Below, piece after piece: positions 33,649-42,608 of a DNA stretch of 64,000 nucleotides. How positions within the stretch are numbered: the first letter of the stretch is position 1; the number at the start of each line of letters is the position of its first letter. The notes under the pieces are model-generated. The model saw only the letters and a list, made by a program, of their open reading frames with translations. It searched no databases and was not told the DNA's origin. The stretch comes from Phycisphaerales bacterium. Its GTDB lineage: Bacteria > Planctomycetota > Phycisphaerae > Phycisphaerales > SM1A02. The stretch spans positions 1,274,810 to 1,338,809 of the forward strand of contig CP070772.1 of NCBI GenBank assembly GCA_020345805.1, in the 5' to 3' direction. Position numbers and translations under genes: made by a program.

Positions 33649-34335
33649 ATGGAATCGAACCCCTCGGAAGGGAATCCCCCCGAGCCGAATCCCCCCGCAG
33701 AGATGATGGATCAGTCGTCCAACCCGCCTGTCACAGCAGGCGAAGTGAGCGAACTGGACTTCACCGCGGAGACGAAGTGGCCCAAGGTGATCGGCGTCAT
33801 CTCCCTGATCTACGCAATCATCGGCCTGTCGTGCATGTCGCTGTCGAGCGTTTTCATGGCAGTGCTTCCCCTGATCCCTCCGATATTCCGAGGGGGCGTG
33901 GAGATGCCACCCTTCATCCGCTTCACCGGTTTGGCTCAGTCCGTGCTCCTGGTCATCGTCGGCATCATCATGCTCACCGGTGCGGTCGGTCTGCTTCGAC
34001 GTCGTCAATCGGCAGTGGCCAAGCTCAAGCTATGGGCCGTGCTGCGATTGGTATTGATCGTGCTGAGTATCGTCATATTCGTTCTCACTACTCCCGCGCA
34101 GATACAGATGGCCCGCGACCAGTTGGAATTCAGGAACGACTTGCTCCGTGAACAGGGGCAAACCGACCGGATTATCAGTAGAACCGACGAGCAGTTATGG
34201 CGGTCCACGGCAATTCGAACCGGGATTATGACTGGCCTCCAGGCCATCTATCCGTTCTTCCTAGGTTTCTACCTCTCGCGGAAGAAGGTCACCGACGAGA
34301 TCGCCGAATGGGATGGTCAGGCACAGGTGATATGA
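33649..34335 (+). CDS. Small integral membrane protein, unknown function
   Basis: A 228-residue protein with a proline- and asparagine-rich cytoplasmic N-terminus (about 1-45) and four hydrophobic segments: around VIGVISLIYAIIGL, FTGLAQSVLLVIVGIIML, WAVLRLVLIVLSIVIFVL and a last one near IMTGLQAIYPFFLGFYL. GLLRRRQSAVAKLKLW lies between segments two and three. No family name recognised. The next gene is a paralogue (shared WPxVxGVI, LLxRRQS and AEW end), suggesting a local duplication. GGAG precedes ATG 33649. Confidence 0.75.
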   Translation: MESNPSEGNPPEPNPPAEMMDQSSNPPVTAGEVSELDFTAETKWPKVIGVISLIYAIIGLSCMSLSSVFMAVLPLIPPIFRGGVEMPPFIRFTGLAQSVLLVIVGIIMLTGAVGLLRRRQSAVAKLKLWAVLRLVLIVLSIVIFVLTTPAQIQMARDQLEFRNDLLREQGQTDRIISRTDEQLWRSTAIRTGIMTGLQAIYPFFLGFYLSRKKVTDEIAEWDGQAQVI

Positions 34336-34365
34336 TCGCCGGCTGACCTGCGCTGGAGGTGGGGC

Positions 34366-34953
34366 ATGACCCGATTCCCGACAGAACCGCCGATGGTCCC
34401 CGAGGCCCCGCCCACCGTCGGCGCGCCGGTGATACAGAGGCAGTCCGCATGGCCGACGGTGGTGGGGGTGATCGCCATCGTCTGGGCGATTCTGTCCTAC
34501 CTCGGTGCGTGTTTCAATCTGGTAATGCCGTGGTTCCTGCCGGTGTACCACGAACTGGTGAGCCGATCGATGCCGCCTTCAGAGATAAGAGTGCTGGAGG
34601 CGACCGTCCCGCCCGCGGAGTGGGCGATCATCACCGGCCTTGTGGCTCTGATCCTGGCGACGCTGCTGACAGTCGGCGCCGTCCGCCTGCTCAAGCGCCG
34701 GCAATCCGGGGCGACTCTGTGCAACCTCTGGGCAGCGGTCTCGGTGTTCTGGGTTTTCGCCGGCCTGGCGATCAACAGCCTTCTCATGATCAGCCGCGGC
34801 GGCGAGGAACTGCTCAATTCACCCATGATCATCGGGGCCATTCTCGGCGCGTGCGTTGGGTTGGGCATCGGCTGCGCCCTGCCCGTGTTCATGCTCATCT
34901 GGTTCAGTCGGCTTGCCATCCGCGAGGAAGTCGCCGAGTGGCGGATTCAATAG
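34366..34953 (+). CDS. Small integral membrane protein, paralogue of the preceding one
   Basis: A 195-residue protein with four hydrophobic segments (VVGVIAIVWAILSYLGACF, WAIITGLVALILATLLTV, WAAVSVFWVFAGLAINSLL, and a long C-terminal one around IIGAILGACVGLGIGCAL). It shares AWPTVVGVI, RLLKRRQS and the closing EVAEW with its neighbour, which begins and ends the same way. It starts 30 bases after it with GGAGGTGGGG upstream. Function unknown; probably in the same operon. Confidence 0.72.
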   Translation: MTRFPTEPPMVPEAPPTVGAPVIQRQSAWPTVVGVIAIVWAILSYLGACFNLVMPWFLPVYHELVSRSMPPSEIRVLEATVPPAEWAIITGLVALILATLLTVGAVRLLKRRQSGATLCNLWAAVSVFWVFAGLAINSLLMISRGGEELLNSPMIIGAILGACVGLGIGCALPVFMLIWFSRLAIREEVAEWRIQ

Positions 34954-35031
34954 TCCGGATTCAACCGGCGCGTCGCATCGGGTGGCGTGGTCTGCAGCGC
35001 AGCGGAAGGTCACGTGGCGTGCGGACCTGCT

Positions 35032-36309
35032 TCAGGTGCTATCGCCCGTTCCTTCGTGACTCGACTCTTCCGTCTCTTCCGCGTGCGTGTCTTCCCGCTC
35101 CCGCCAGGCCTTGATGACCTCCGCCTCCCTGGCCGCGCTGAGGCCGGACCGACGTATGGGCAGGCTTTCATCGCTGTCGGTCTCCCCGCGATACACTGCC
35201 TCCGGACCCAGCCTGGCCTGGCGGTCCTCCGGCAGCGTCTTGAACCAATCGACAGTGTCGCGGGCGGTTTCAGCCAGCGGTCGGAACTTCAACCCTGCCG
35301 CCACCGCCTTCTCGCTGCTCACCAGCCCGAACCCCTCGTACCCGTCGGCCGGGGCCACCCACACCGGCATGTGCTGCCAGCCGTGGACGCCGTGCTTGGC
35401 GAGGAATTCCGTATCCGCCCATACGAAAGTGGCATCGTTCCACGTCGCGGCCTTGCAGCCGTGCAGGAGCTCGGCGATGGTGAACCGGCCGGCGGGTGTC
35501 ACCGTGCTGAAGATGCCCGTGATGTTCTCTTCCAGGCAGCGGATGACGAACGCCGCCAGATCGCGCACATCGATGTACTGCACCGGATCATCCCCGCTTC
35601 CGGGGGCGAGGACTTCCCCGCCTCGATCGATCCGAACGGGCCAGTAGGTGAAGCGGTCGGTGGTGTCGCCGGGCCCCACGATCAGGCCGGGCCGGATGAC
35701 CGTGACGCGCCCGGGCATGGCATCCTCGGCGGCCTTCTCGCACAGGGCCTTCAGCGGGCCGTAGGTCACGCCGTTGACGTCCTTGCGCTCGTAGGTCATT
35801 CCGTCCAGCTCGTTGCCGTCCTCATCCAGCAGCCTGCCCACCGGGTAGGTTTCGTCTGCGTAGGGCGTGGAGTGATCGGCAAAGGCGGAGACTGACGAAA
35901 TGAACACGTACTGCTTCACGTGATCGGCCAGCAGTTCCGCCGAGTCCTTCACGTTCTTCGGCGCGTAGCCGGAGGTATCGATGACCGCGTCCCACTCGCG
36001 CCCCTTCAGCGCCTCCAGATCGCCCGCCCGGTCGCCCACCAGCTTCTCCAGTTCGGGGAACAGATGCGTGTTAGTCCGGCCGCGATTGAACAGGGTCATG
36101 GAATGGCCTCGCGCCAGGGCGGCCTCGACGATGTGCGGCCCCAGGAACCCCGTCCCGCCCAGGATGAGCAGGTTCAGCTTCACATCAGCCTCCTCCGGCT
36201 CCGCCGCCGGCGTGATCTGCGCAACCCCCGTCGGGCAGATGCCGATCAGTGCGATGGCAAGCATCACGATCAACGCGAGGCGAAACGACAATTCCTGATT
36301 CCTGGTCAT
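35032..36309 (-). CDS. NAD-dependent epimerase/dehydratase family protein
   Basis: An extended short-chain dehydrogenase: GGTGFLGPHIVEAAL nucleotide site, VFISSVSAFAD, the catalytic YGPLK (YxxxK) and VIRPGLIVGPGDTTDR substrate-side motif. From ATG 36309 (AGGAACAGGG upstream) the 425-residue product has a signal peptide (LALIVMLAIALIGICPTGVA), which would export it. But GTG 36183 has a perfect GGAGGAGG about 6 bases upstream and gives a product that begins right at the Rossmann strand (VKLNLLILGGTG), typical of cytoplasmic members. Both starts are possible. The sugar or other substrate is unknown. The C-terminal 30 residues are acidic and charged. Confidence 0.85.
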   Translation of the reverse strand: MTRNQELSFRLALIVMLAIALIGICPTGVAQITPAAEPEEADVKLNLLILGGTGFLGPHIVEAALARGHSMTLFNRGRTNTHLFPELEKLVGDRAGDLEALKGREWDAVIDTSGYAPKNVKDSAELLADHVKQYVFISSVSAFADHSTPYADETYPVGRLLDEDGNELDGMTYERKDVNGVTYGPLKALCEKAAEDAMPGRVTVIRPGLIVGPGDTTDRFTYWPVRIDRGGEVLAPGSGDDPVQYIDVRDLAAFVIRCLEENITGIFSTVTPAGRFTIAELLHGCKAATWNDATFVWADTEFLAKHGVHGWQHMPVWVAPADGYEGFGLVSSEKAVAAGLKFRPLAETARDTVDWFKTLPEDRQARLGPEAVYRGETDSDESLPIRRSGLSAAREAEVIKAWREREDTHAEETEESSHEGTGDST

Positions 36310-36597
36310 ATCCCTGTTCCTGTGAGACGTTTCCTTCCAACACGCGGTCAGCGAGAGCATAACACCTCGTGCGGGCGGCGCTGATGCCCGCCAGGGATGG
36401 GCGCGGATTCAACCGGCCTCGCTTCCTGAGGTTCCGTGCTGTCGGGACATCGACGGTGAAGAAGCGGGATTTCCTCTTGTCCGGCTCACCGCGCCGCATG
36501 CAGGTCCGGTCGCGGGCCGCTATGGTGATCGCAACTCGCAACCGCCGCGCGACTACAAAACCTCCCGGCGGATCCGACCCCGCGGCCGACTTACCTT

Positions 36598-38112
36598 ATG
36601 CCCTCACCATCCACCCCAAACCCACGACGTGTCTTTGAGCGCCTCATCGACATCCGCGAGGGCGAGTCGCGCATCATCCTCTGGTCCTGCGCGTACTTCT
36701 TCTTCCTGCTCGCCGGCTACTACGTTCTGCGGCCGGTGCGCGAGGCGATGGGTCTGACCGGCGGCGTGCGCAACCTTCCCTGGCTGTATATGGCCACGCT
36801 GGGCTCGATGCTCATCGTCAATCCGATCTTTGCCGCCCTGGTGAGCCGGTATTCACGCCGCATCTTCGTGCCGACCGTGTACGTATTCCTCGGCGTGAAT
36901 CTTGCCGTCTTCTTCGTCCTGTTCCGTTCGCTGCCGGAGTCGGGAACGGTGGGACCGGCCCGCGTTTTCTATGTCTGGCTCAGCGTCATCAATCTCTTCA
37001 TCAACAGCCTGTTCTGGTCGACCATGGCCGACATCTTCCGGCCCGGGCAGAGCAAGCGGCTTTTCGGGCTCATCGGTGTGGGGGGAACGACCGGGGCGAT
37101 TGTCGGGGCTGCGACGGCCGTGTTTGTCGCGGATCATATCGCGAAGCTCCATGAGCAGACGGGAGCGGCCGGGGCCGTGCGCGTCGAGGATGTGCTCCTG
37201 CCGGTCGCGTTCGGCCTGTGGCTGATCGCATGCCTTTGCGCGATGCAGGTTGACCGCGTTGCCCGAGTAGTCAAATGGATGAAGGCATCGAGCGTCGACG
37301 AACCGTACGACGACTTCGCCGATCCCGCGCTCGGCGGCCACATGTGGGCGGGAATAACGCACGTCATCCGGTCGCCATATCTGCTGGGAATATGCCTGTT
37401 TCTTCTGTTCTACACGCTGAGCTCGACCATCACCTATTTCATTCAGGCGAACATCGTCGATGCGGCATTCGAGTCTAGGGAGCAGCGCACCGCGGTGTTT
37501 GGATGGATCGATCTTTCAGTCAATATCCTCACGCTGTTGATCCAGGTCTTCCTCACCGGCCGCATCATCAGGAAGATCGGCGTGGGGGTGACGCTCGGCC
37601 TGCTCCCGCTGGTCTCTTTGATCGGGTTCGTTGCCCTGGGCTTGTACCCGATACTGGTGGTGCTGATCGTATTCCAGGTCTGCAGGCGTGGATCCAACTA
37701 CGCCCTGTCGAAACCGGCAAGGGAGACGCTGTTCACGGTCATCCCGCGCGAGGACAAGTACAAGGCCAAGAACCTGATTGACATGTTCTTTTACCGCGGC
37801 GGGGATGCAATCGGGGCCGCCGGTTTCAAAGCGCTGACGGAGCCCGCCGCCATCTTCAATGGGCTGTCCGGAGCGGCCGCCGGGCTTGGCTTGGCCGAGC
37901 CGGCCGCCGCTTTAAAAGCGATGGCCCTTTCAGTGGTCGGACTCGGCCTGGGCGGAGTCGCCAGTCTAGCCGCCCCGATGGCGGTTGTATGGTTCATCGT
38001 CGCCGTGATCCTGGGTCGGGCGCAATCTAAGCGTGCCACATTGATGGCCCAAACGCCGGGTGCATCGCCGCCGACGCCCGAACCGGCCGATCGTGCTACC
38101 CTACCGCACTGA
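36598..38112 (+). CDS. NTP/NDP translocase-like membrane transporter (Npt1/Npt2 or MFS type)
   Basis: A 504-residue protein with about 11-12 transmembrane segments. It opens GESRIILWSCAYFFFLLAGYYVLRPVREAMG-style text and contains LFWSTMADIFRPGQSKRLFGLIGVGGTTGAI and the late SKPARETLFTVIPREDKYKAKN, which recur in the family around bacterial ATP/ADP carriers and related MFS proteins. Real substrate unknown; free-living bacteria carry such proteins without a proven nucleotide role. The start at 36598 is the first ATG after a GC-rich spacer; no strong ribosome-binding site is seen. tyrS follows 45 bases later. Confidence 0.82.
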   Translation: MPSPSTPNPRRVFERLIDIREGESRIILWSCAYFFFLLAGYYVLRPVREAMGLTGGVRNLPWLYMATLGSMLIVNPIFAALVSRYSRRIFVPTVYVFLGVNLAVFFVLFRSLPESGTVGPARVFYVWLSVINLFINSLFWSTMADIFRPGQSKRLFGLIGVGGTTGAIVGAATAVFVADHIAKLHEQTGAAGAVRVEDVLLPVAFGLWLIACLCAMQVDRVARVVKWMKASSVDEPYDDFADPALGGHMWAGITHVIRSPYLLGICLFLLFYTLSSTITYFIQANIVDAAFESREQRTAVFGWIDLSVNILTLLIQVFLTGRIIRKIGVGVTLGLLPLVSLIGFVALGLYPILVVLIVFQVCRRGSNYALSKPARETLFTVIPREDKYKAKNLIDMFFYRGGDAIGAAGFKALTEPAAIFNGLSGAAAGLGLAEPAAALKAMALSVVGLGLGGVASLAAPMAVVWFIVAVILGRAQSKRATLMAQTPGASPPTPEPADRATLPH

Positions 38113-38157
38113 ATTTGCCGATGACAGGGCGATAAGCGACGCAGACGTGAGGCGAAA

Positions 38158-39456
38158 ATGGACTTTCTGAGAGAACTCGATTGGCGGGGATTGCTGCATC
38201 AGACCACGGCGGGTGATGAACTGGTCGAACACCTTTCCACCCCGGGCCGGATCGGCTATTGCGGCTTCGATCCCACCTCCGACAGCCTCACCATCGGCAA
38301 CTTCATCCCCATCAAGATGCTCATGCACTTCCAGCGGGCCGGGCACAAACCCATCGCGGTCATGGGCGGCGGGACCGGGCTCATCGGCGATCCCTCCGGC
38401 CGCGACACCGAGCGCCAGCTCAACTCACGCGAGCAGGTGGAAGCCAACGTCGCCAGCCAGAAGAGGATCATGGAGCGGCTGCTGGACTTCAGCCCTTCCA
38501 CCTCCAACTCCGCCGTCATGGTCAACAATCTCGACTGGCTGGACAAGCTCGGCTACATCCAGGTTCTGCGCGACGTGGGCAAGCACTTTTCGGTCAACGA
38601 GATGATCCAGCGCGATTCGGTCAAGAAGCGGCTGGAGCAGCGCGAGCAGGGGATGAGCTACACCGAGTTCTCCTACATGCTCCTGCAGGCGTACGACTTC
38701 CTGCACCTGCGCAGAGAGATGAACTGCACCTGCCAGATCGCCGGTTCCGATCAGTACGGCAACATCGTCGCGGGGATCGACCTCATTCGCCGCGAGTACG
38801 GGGCCGAGGACTGCCAGGCCTACGGTGTGACCGCCCCGCTGGTCACCCGATCCGACGGCAAGAAGATGAGCAAATCCACGGGGACCGCCATCTGGCTTTC
38901 CGCCGACACCGAGGATCGGACCAGCCCTTATGCCTTCTACCAGTACTGGATCAACCTGCCGGATGCGGATGTCATCAGGTGGTTGAAGATGTACACCCTG
39001 CTGGAGCAGGAGCGTATCGAGGAGTTGGCCCAGCTTCACGAGAAGGCCCCGCACCGGCGCGATGCCCACCGCGAGCTGGCCCGGCACATGACGGAGATGG
39101 TGCACGGCAAGTCCGAGCTGGACCGCGCCGAGTCCGCGTCACAGGCCCTGTTCACCGGTGATGTGGGACAGATGGATGCGGAGTTGCTCGCGGAAGTCTT
39201 CGCCGACGTGCCAAGCTCAGCTCACGACAAGACCGCCCTGGAAGGCGAGGGGCTCCCGCTGGTGGAGCTGCTGCCCCGGACATCGCTGGCCGGCTCCAAA
39301 CGCCAGGCCCGCGAGTTCCTCACCAACGGGGCCGTGTCGGTCAACGGGGCGAAAGTCCCGCTCGACTACTGCCTGAAGACCTCCGATCTCATGCACGGCC
39401 AGACCATCCTCATCCGACGGGGCAAGAAGAACTGGCACGCGACGCAGTGGTCGTGA
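38158..39456 (+). CDS. tyrS: Tyrosyl-tRNA synthetase
   Basis: A 432-residue class I enzyme that charges tRNA-Tyr. The N-terminal catalytic domain has CGFDPTSDSLTIGNFIPIKM in which TIGN takes the HIGH role, QIAGSDQYGNI and KMSKS at 236-240. The C-terminal part is the S4-like RNA-binding domain (SKRQAREFLTNGAVSVNG). Length and layout are normal. GTGAGG lies upstream of ATG 38158. Confidence 0.97.
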   Translation: MDFLRELDWRGLLHQTTAGDELVEHLSTPGRIGYCGFDPTSDSLTIGNFIPIKMLMHFQRAGHKPIAVMGGGTGLIGDPSGRDTERQLNSREQVEANVASQKRIMERLLDFSPSTSNSAVMVNNLDWLDKLGYIQVLRDVGKHFSVNEMIQRDSVKKRLEQREQGMSYTEFSYMLLQAYDFLHLRREMNCTCQIAGSDQYGNIVAGIDLIRREYGAEDCQAYGVTAPLVTRSDGKKMSKSTGTAIWLSADTEDRTSPYAFYQYWINLPDADVIRWLKMYTLLEQERIEELAQLHEKAPHRRDAHRELARHMTEMVHGKSELDRAESASQALFTGDVGQMDAELLAEVFADVPSSAHDKTALEGEGLPLVELLPRTSLAGSKRQAREFLTNGAVSVNGAKVPLDYCLKTSDLMHGQTILIRRGKKNWHATQWS

Positions 39457-39597
39457 GCGGGAATCGCTGAATCTGATGGTCGCCGTCCGCCGCGGCCGCG
39501 ATCCGACCCCAGCGCGGTACCATTGACCGCGGTGGTGGCGGGTAATCCCTCGATTCCGCCTCCGCAGCCATTCTGCCAGATTCACAGGAAACACGCG

Positions 39598-40968
39598 ATG
39601 TCGATTACGCGCCGCACGATGTTGAAGAACTCCGTTGGAATGGGGCTGGGCATGATGATGTCCACGTCCGCGTATGAACGGGCCGGCGGCGGTTCACGGG
39701 GCCAGGACGCAGACGAGCCAGCGGCGGTCCCCTCGCCCGAGCCGCGCATCGCCCGCTTCGAGCGCATGGCCTTCGGGATGTTCGTGCACTGGGGGCTGTA
39801 TTCCCAGATCGGGGCCGGTGAGTGGGCCAAGCACATGCAGGGCATCGCCACCGACGAGTACATGAAGCTCATGAAGACCTTCACCGCCGCGGACTTCGAC
39901 GGCCGGACCCTGGCTCGTCTCGCAAAACGGGCGGGTATGAAATACATCACCCACACCTCGCGACATCACGACGGCTTCAGCCTCTACGACACGAGAGGTC
40001 TGTCGAAGTACGACGTGATCAACACTCCGGCCGGCCGCGATTTAATATTGGATTTCGTCGAGGGATGCCGGGTCGAAGGAATCGTGCCCATGCTCTACTG
40101 CACGACGCTCGACTGGACGGATCCGCGTTTTTCCTCTGATTTTCCGGCATATTTGCAGTATCTCCGCGATTCCGTGGAGATCCTCTGCACCAACTACGGC
40201 CCGATCGGTGGCTTCTGGTTCGACGGCAACTGGAGCAGGCGCGATGCCGACTGGGAGGAAGACGCGCTGTATGCGGTGATTCGTAAGCACCAGCCTGAGG
40301 CGATGATTATTAATAATACCGGAATCGGCAGCGGCGGCAAGGTCGGCCATCCCGAGATTGACAGTGTTACATTCGAGCGCGGCCGGCCCGAACCGCTGGA
40401 TCGAAGCGGCTGGTCGAAATACGTGGCCGGCGAAATGTGCCACACCATGAACTTCCACTGGGGCATCGCGGTCAACGACTTCAACTATCTCTCGCCCGCC
40501 CATGTCATCGAGGAATTGTGCCTTTGTCGGCGGGCGGGGGCGAATCTGCTCATGAACATCGGGCCCACCGCCACCGGCGGCATCCCGGAATACGAGGCCG
40601 CGGCGCTGAAGCGGGTGGGGGACTGGATCGTACTGCACGGGGGCGAGAACTGCCCCCTCTATCGCGGCCGGCCGTGCGGGATTTCCGGCCAAGAGCACGA
40701 TTTCGCCCTGGAAATGGACGGCGAGGTGTTCCTCTTCGTCTTCAACCTCACCTCGACCAGCAACACCCAGGCCCATGGCGATGCTCGCGGCCCCGGGCCG
40801 CGAACGTTCACGGGTGTCAATCGCCAGTTCTCCAGGGCGATTTGGATGGACAACGACGAGGAGCTGACGGTTGAAAACGACCCGGACAACCGGCGCCTTG
40901 TCCTGCACGCCACGCGTTACCCCTACGGCACGAATACCGTCGTGCGCATCGCACGTCTGGTTCCGTGA
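39598..40968 (+). CDS. Exported alpha-L-fucosidase, GH29
   Basis: A 456-residue glycoside hydrolase family 29 enzyme that removes terminal fucose by a retaining mechanism. The N-terminus SITRRTMLKNSVG is a twin-arginine export signal. FGMFVHWGLYS and KYITHTSRHHDGFSLYDT are family text, and the nucleophile is D209 in GGFWFDGNW; the acid/base residue is not certain. ANLLMNIGPTATGGIP is also typical. The start is fixed by ACAGGAAA 8-10 bases upstream. Fits a polysaccharide-degrading lifestyle. Single gene, convergent with the next one. Confidence 0.92.
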   Translation: MSITRRTMLKNSVGMGLGMMMSTSAYERAGGGSRGQDADEPAAVPSPEPRIARFERMAFGMFVHWGLYSQIGAGEWAKHMQGIATDEYMKLMKTFTAADFDGRTLARLAKRAGMKYITHTSRHHDGFSLYDTRGLSKYDVINTPAGRDLILDFVEGCRVEGIVPMLYCTTLDWTDPRFSSDFPAYLQYLRDSVEILCTNYGPIGGFWFDGNWSRRDADWEEDALYAVIRKHQPEAMIINNTGIGSGGKVGHPEIDSVTFERGRPEPLDRSGWSKYVAGEMCHTMNFHWGIAVNDFNYLSPAHVIEELCLCRRAGANLLMNIGPTATGGIPEYEAAALKRVGDWIVLHGGENCPLYRGRPCGISGQEHDFALEMDGEVFLFVFNLTSTSNTQAHGDARGPGPRTFTGVNRQFSRAIWMDNDEELTVENDPDNRRLVLHATRYPYGTNTVVRIARLVP

Positions 40969-41005
40969 GTCAAACTCGCGCGTTCAGTTGCCGGTTCGGA
41001 TCGCG

Positions 41006-41902
41006 CTATGAGTCGTCCGGCGTAATCGCCTCTTCCACGCGGTCCGGGCGCAGAGCCTGCTGGAGACGCTCAAAGTCGAATATCCGATCCAGCGGCTGGT
41101 CGTCCATGATGGTGGTGGGGGATTCCAGGGCCAGGCGCAGACTGTTCTCGCCTTCGGTCAGATCGATGTCGGCCAGGGTCGGCAGCTGGGGCCAGTTCAC
41201 CGACAGGCTGCCCTCCATCTCGACCCGGGCATAACGACGCAGCCCGCTGGCGGCGACGATGCGGCCTTCCGCATCCAGGCTCTCCACCCGCTTGGGCAGC
41301 AGGCTTTCACGATCGAAACAGATGCGCATCAGGCCGCCCGCGCCGCGGGCCGCGATCTCCCACCCGTCATGCTCTTCGTCAAAGTGCACGGGCGGAGGAG
41401 GTTCGCTGTCGTCCTGCTCTGCGGGGGGCAGGGGCGACAGTCCCATCAGATCCAGCAGGGCCAGCGGTTTGAGGGCAATCGCACTATCGCTCTGCGGACC
41501 CGATTCCTCATCGTGCCGGCCCCAATAAAGAACCGTTTCGTCGGGGATCATGTCAAAGAGCCAGTAGCCCTGGTCGTTGGAACCGAGCCACAGGAGCACG
41601 TCGCCGAGCTTCTCGACGCGAAGCGCGGTCTGTCGCGGCAGGGACAGCCAGAGCTGGACGTTGCCCTGCTCGAAATGGCGGCCGGCCTCATCCTCCCAGC
41701 GGATCTCCACCACGCCTCGCGAATAGAGCTTCTGAAGCCGCCCGACGCGCCGGTTGTGCGTTTGAGCCAGTTGGGCGTAATCCGGACCAACCGGCATCAC
41801 CGGCGTCTCGATCGGCTGGTCCGTATCCGCCTTCGGCGCGCAACTCAACGGCAATGCGGCAATGCAGACGATGGCCGGCACACGCCTCAGCCAGCCGCTC
41901 AT
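41006..41902 (-). CDS. Putative lipoprotein, possibly LolA/LolB-like fold
   Basis: A 298-residue protein with a lipoprotein signal (RRVPAIVCIAALPLSC, cysteine at about 21). The mature part has the alternating pattern RLQKLYSRGVVEIRW, LWLSLPRQTALRVEKLGDVLLWLG and YWLFDMIPDETVLYWG that recalls the open beta-barrel of LolA/LolB-type lipoprotein carriers, but no residue-level signature proves it. ATG 41902 overlaps the stop of the upstream gene (ATGA), so the two are co-transcribed. Function unknown. Confidence 0.7.
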   Translation of the reverse strand: MSGWLRRVPAIVCIAALPLSCAPKADTDQPIETPVMPVGPDYAQLAQTHNRRVGRLQKLYSRGVVEIRWEDEAGRHFEQGNVQLWLSLPRQTALRVEKLGDVLLWLGSNDQGYWLFDMIPDETVLYWGRHDEESGPQSDSAIALKPLALLDLMGLSPLPPAEQDDSEPPPPVHFDEEHDGWEIAARGAGGLMRICFDRESLLPKRVESLDAEGRIVAASGLRRYARVEMEGSLSVNWPQLPTLADIDLTEGENSLRLALESPTTIMDDQPLDRIFDFERLQQALRPDRVEEAITPDDS

Positions 41903-42420
41903 AGCTCGCCCTGCAGTATCTCCCCCAGCTGGGCGGTCAGCTCGCGGATGTCCTCGTCGGTCAGATGCGGATTCAGCACCGGGATCGGCGGCAGGGCCGG
42001 GTCGGCGCCCTTGGGCTGCATGAGCCATTTCTCATCCTCGTCTTTGCCTTCCCGGCCGACGAATTTCAAAAGGCGCTTGCGCATCAGAATCAGCGCCAGG
42101 ACAAAGCGGAAGGCGATCCGTTGCGGGCGGGTTTCCTCGCCAAGCCGCTCGAACAGGTCCGTGAGCACCGCGTCATCGACCAGGAGGTTGGGCCGCGCGT
42201 CCGGGCTGGGCACTATCGTCTTCCAGTAGCTGAACAGACCCTCCGGGCGGCGGCCCTCTTCCCAGGCTTCGGGCAGGAAATCCTTGCGGTCGAAGCCGTC
42301 GTCCTCCTCCCGCTCGCACAAGGTGGCGATGCACGGCGTGCCCGGTTCCAAGGGCTTCCCTGTGGCCGCGCACACTCCCGTGGGGCGGGCCACCTTGTAC
42401 TGACTGCCGAATCTGGACAT
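41899..42420 (-). CDS. Conserved hypothetical protein with cysteine pair
   Basis: A 173-residue soluble protein I do not recognise. YKVARPTGVCAATGKPLEPGTPC and CIATLCERE near the N-terminus have four cysteines that could bind a metal. The rest is predicted mostly helical with AFRFVLALILMRKRLLKFVGRE in the middle, and an acidic end. It overlaps the lipoprotein gene downstream by four bases and is divergent from the diadenylate cyclase. Function unknown. Confidence 0.65.
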   Translation of the reverse strand: MSRFGSQYKVARPTGVCAATGKPLEPGTPCIATLCEREEDDGFDRKDFLPEAWEEGRRPEGLFSYWKTIVPSPDARPNLLVDDAVLTDLFERLGEETRPQRIAFRFVLALILMRKRLLKFVGREGKDEDEKWLMQPKGADPALPPIPVLNPHLTDEDIRELTAQLGEILQGEL

Positions 42421-42554
42421 GGCCTGATCCTACGCGAACCGGCGGCGGGATTCACCCTCCTGCTGCTTTCTCCGTCCCGGCGAGGCTGCGAACAGTTCCG
42501 CCGGTCAGATTCAACCCCGGGGATTCGACTCCGGGCGTCCCGGCCCGCGGCGGC

Positions 42555-42560
42555 TATACT
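42555..42560 (+). promoter_or_regulatory. Putative -10 element of the diadenylate cyclase gene (TATACT)
   Basis: TATACT preceded by CGGC, about 48 bases before the ATG at 42609, in the divergent intergenic region. No clear -35 box. Confidence 0.4.
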
Positions 42561-42608
42561 GCCTGACTGGTAGTATGCGTGCTGCCGCAAACCTCACGGC
42601 GGACGGTC

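Noticed and set aside
33372-34151. 259-residue plus-strand frame over the repeat region and first membrane protein
   Set aside because: Arginine/histidine-rich, overlaps the membrane protein gene at 33649 that has a ribosome-binding site and hydrophobic pattern.
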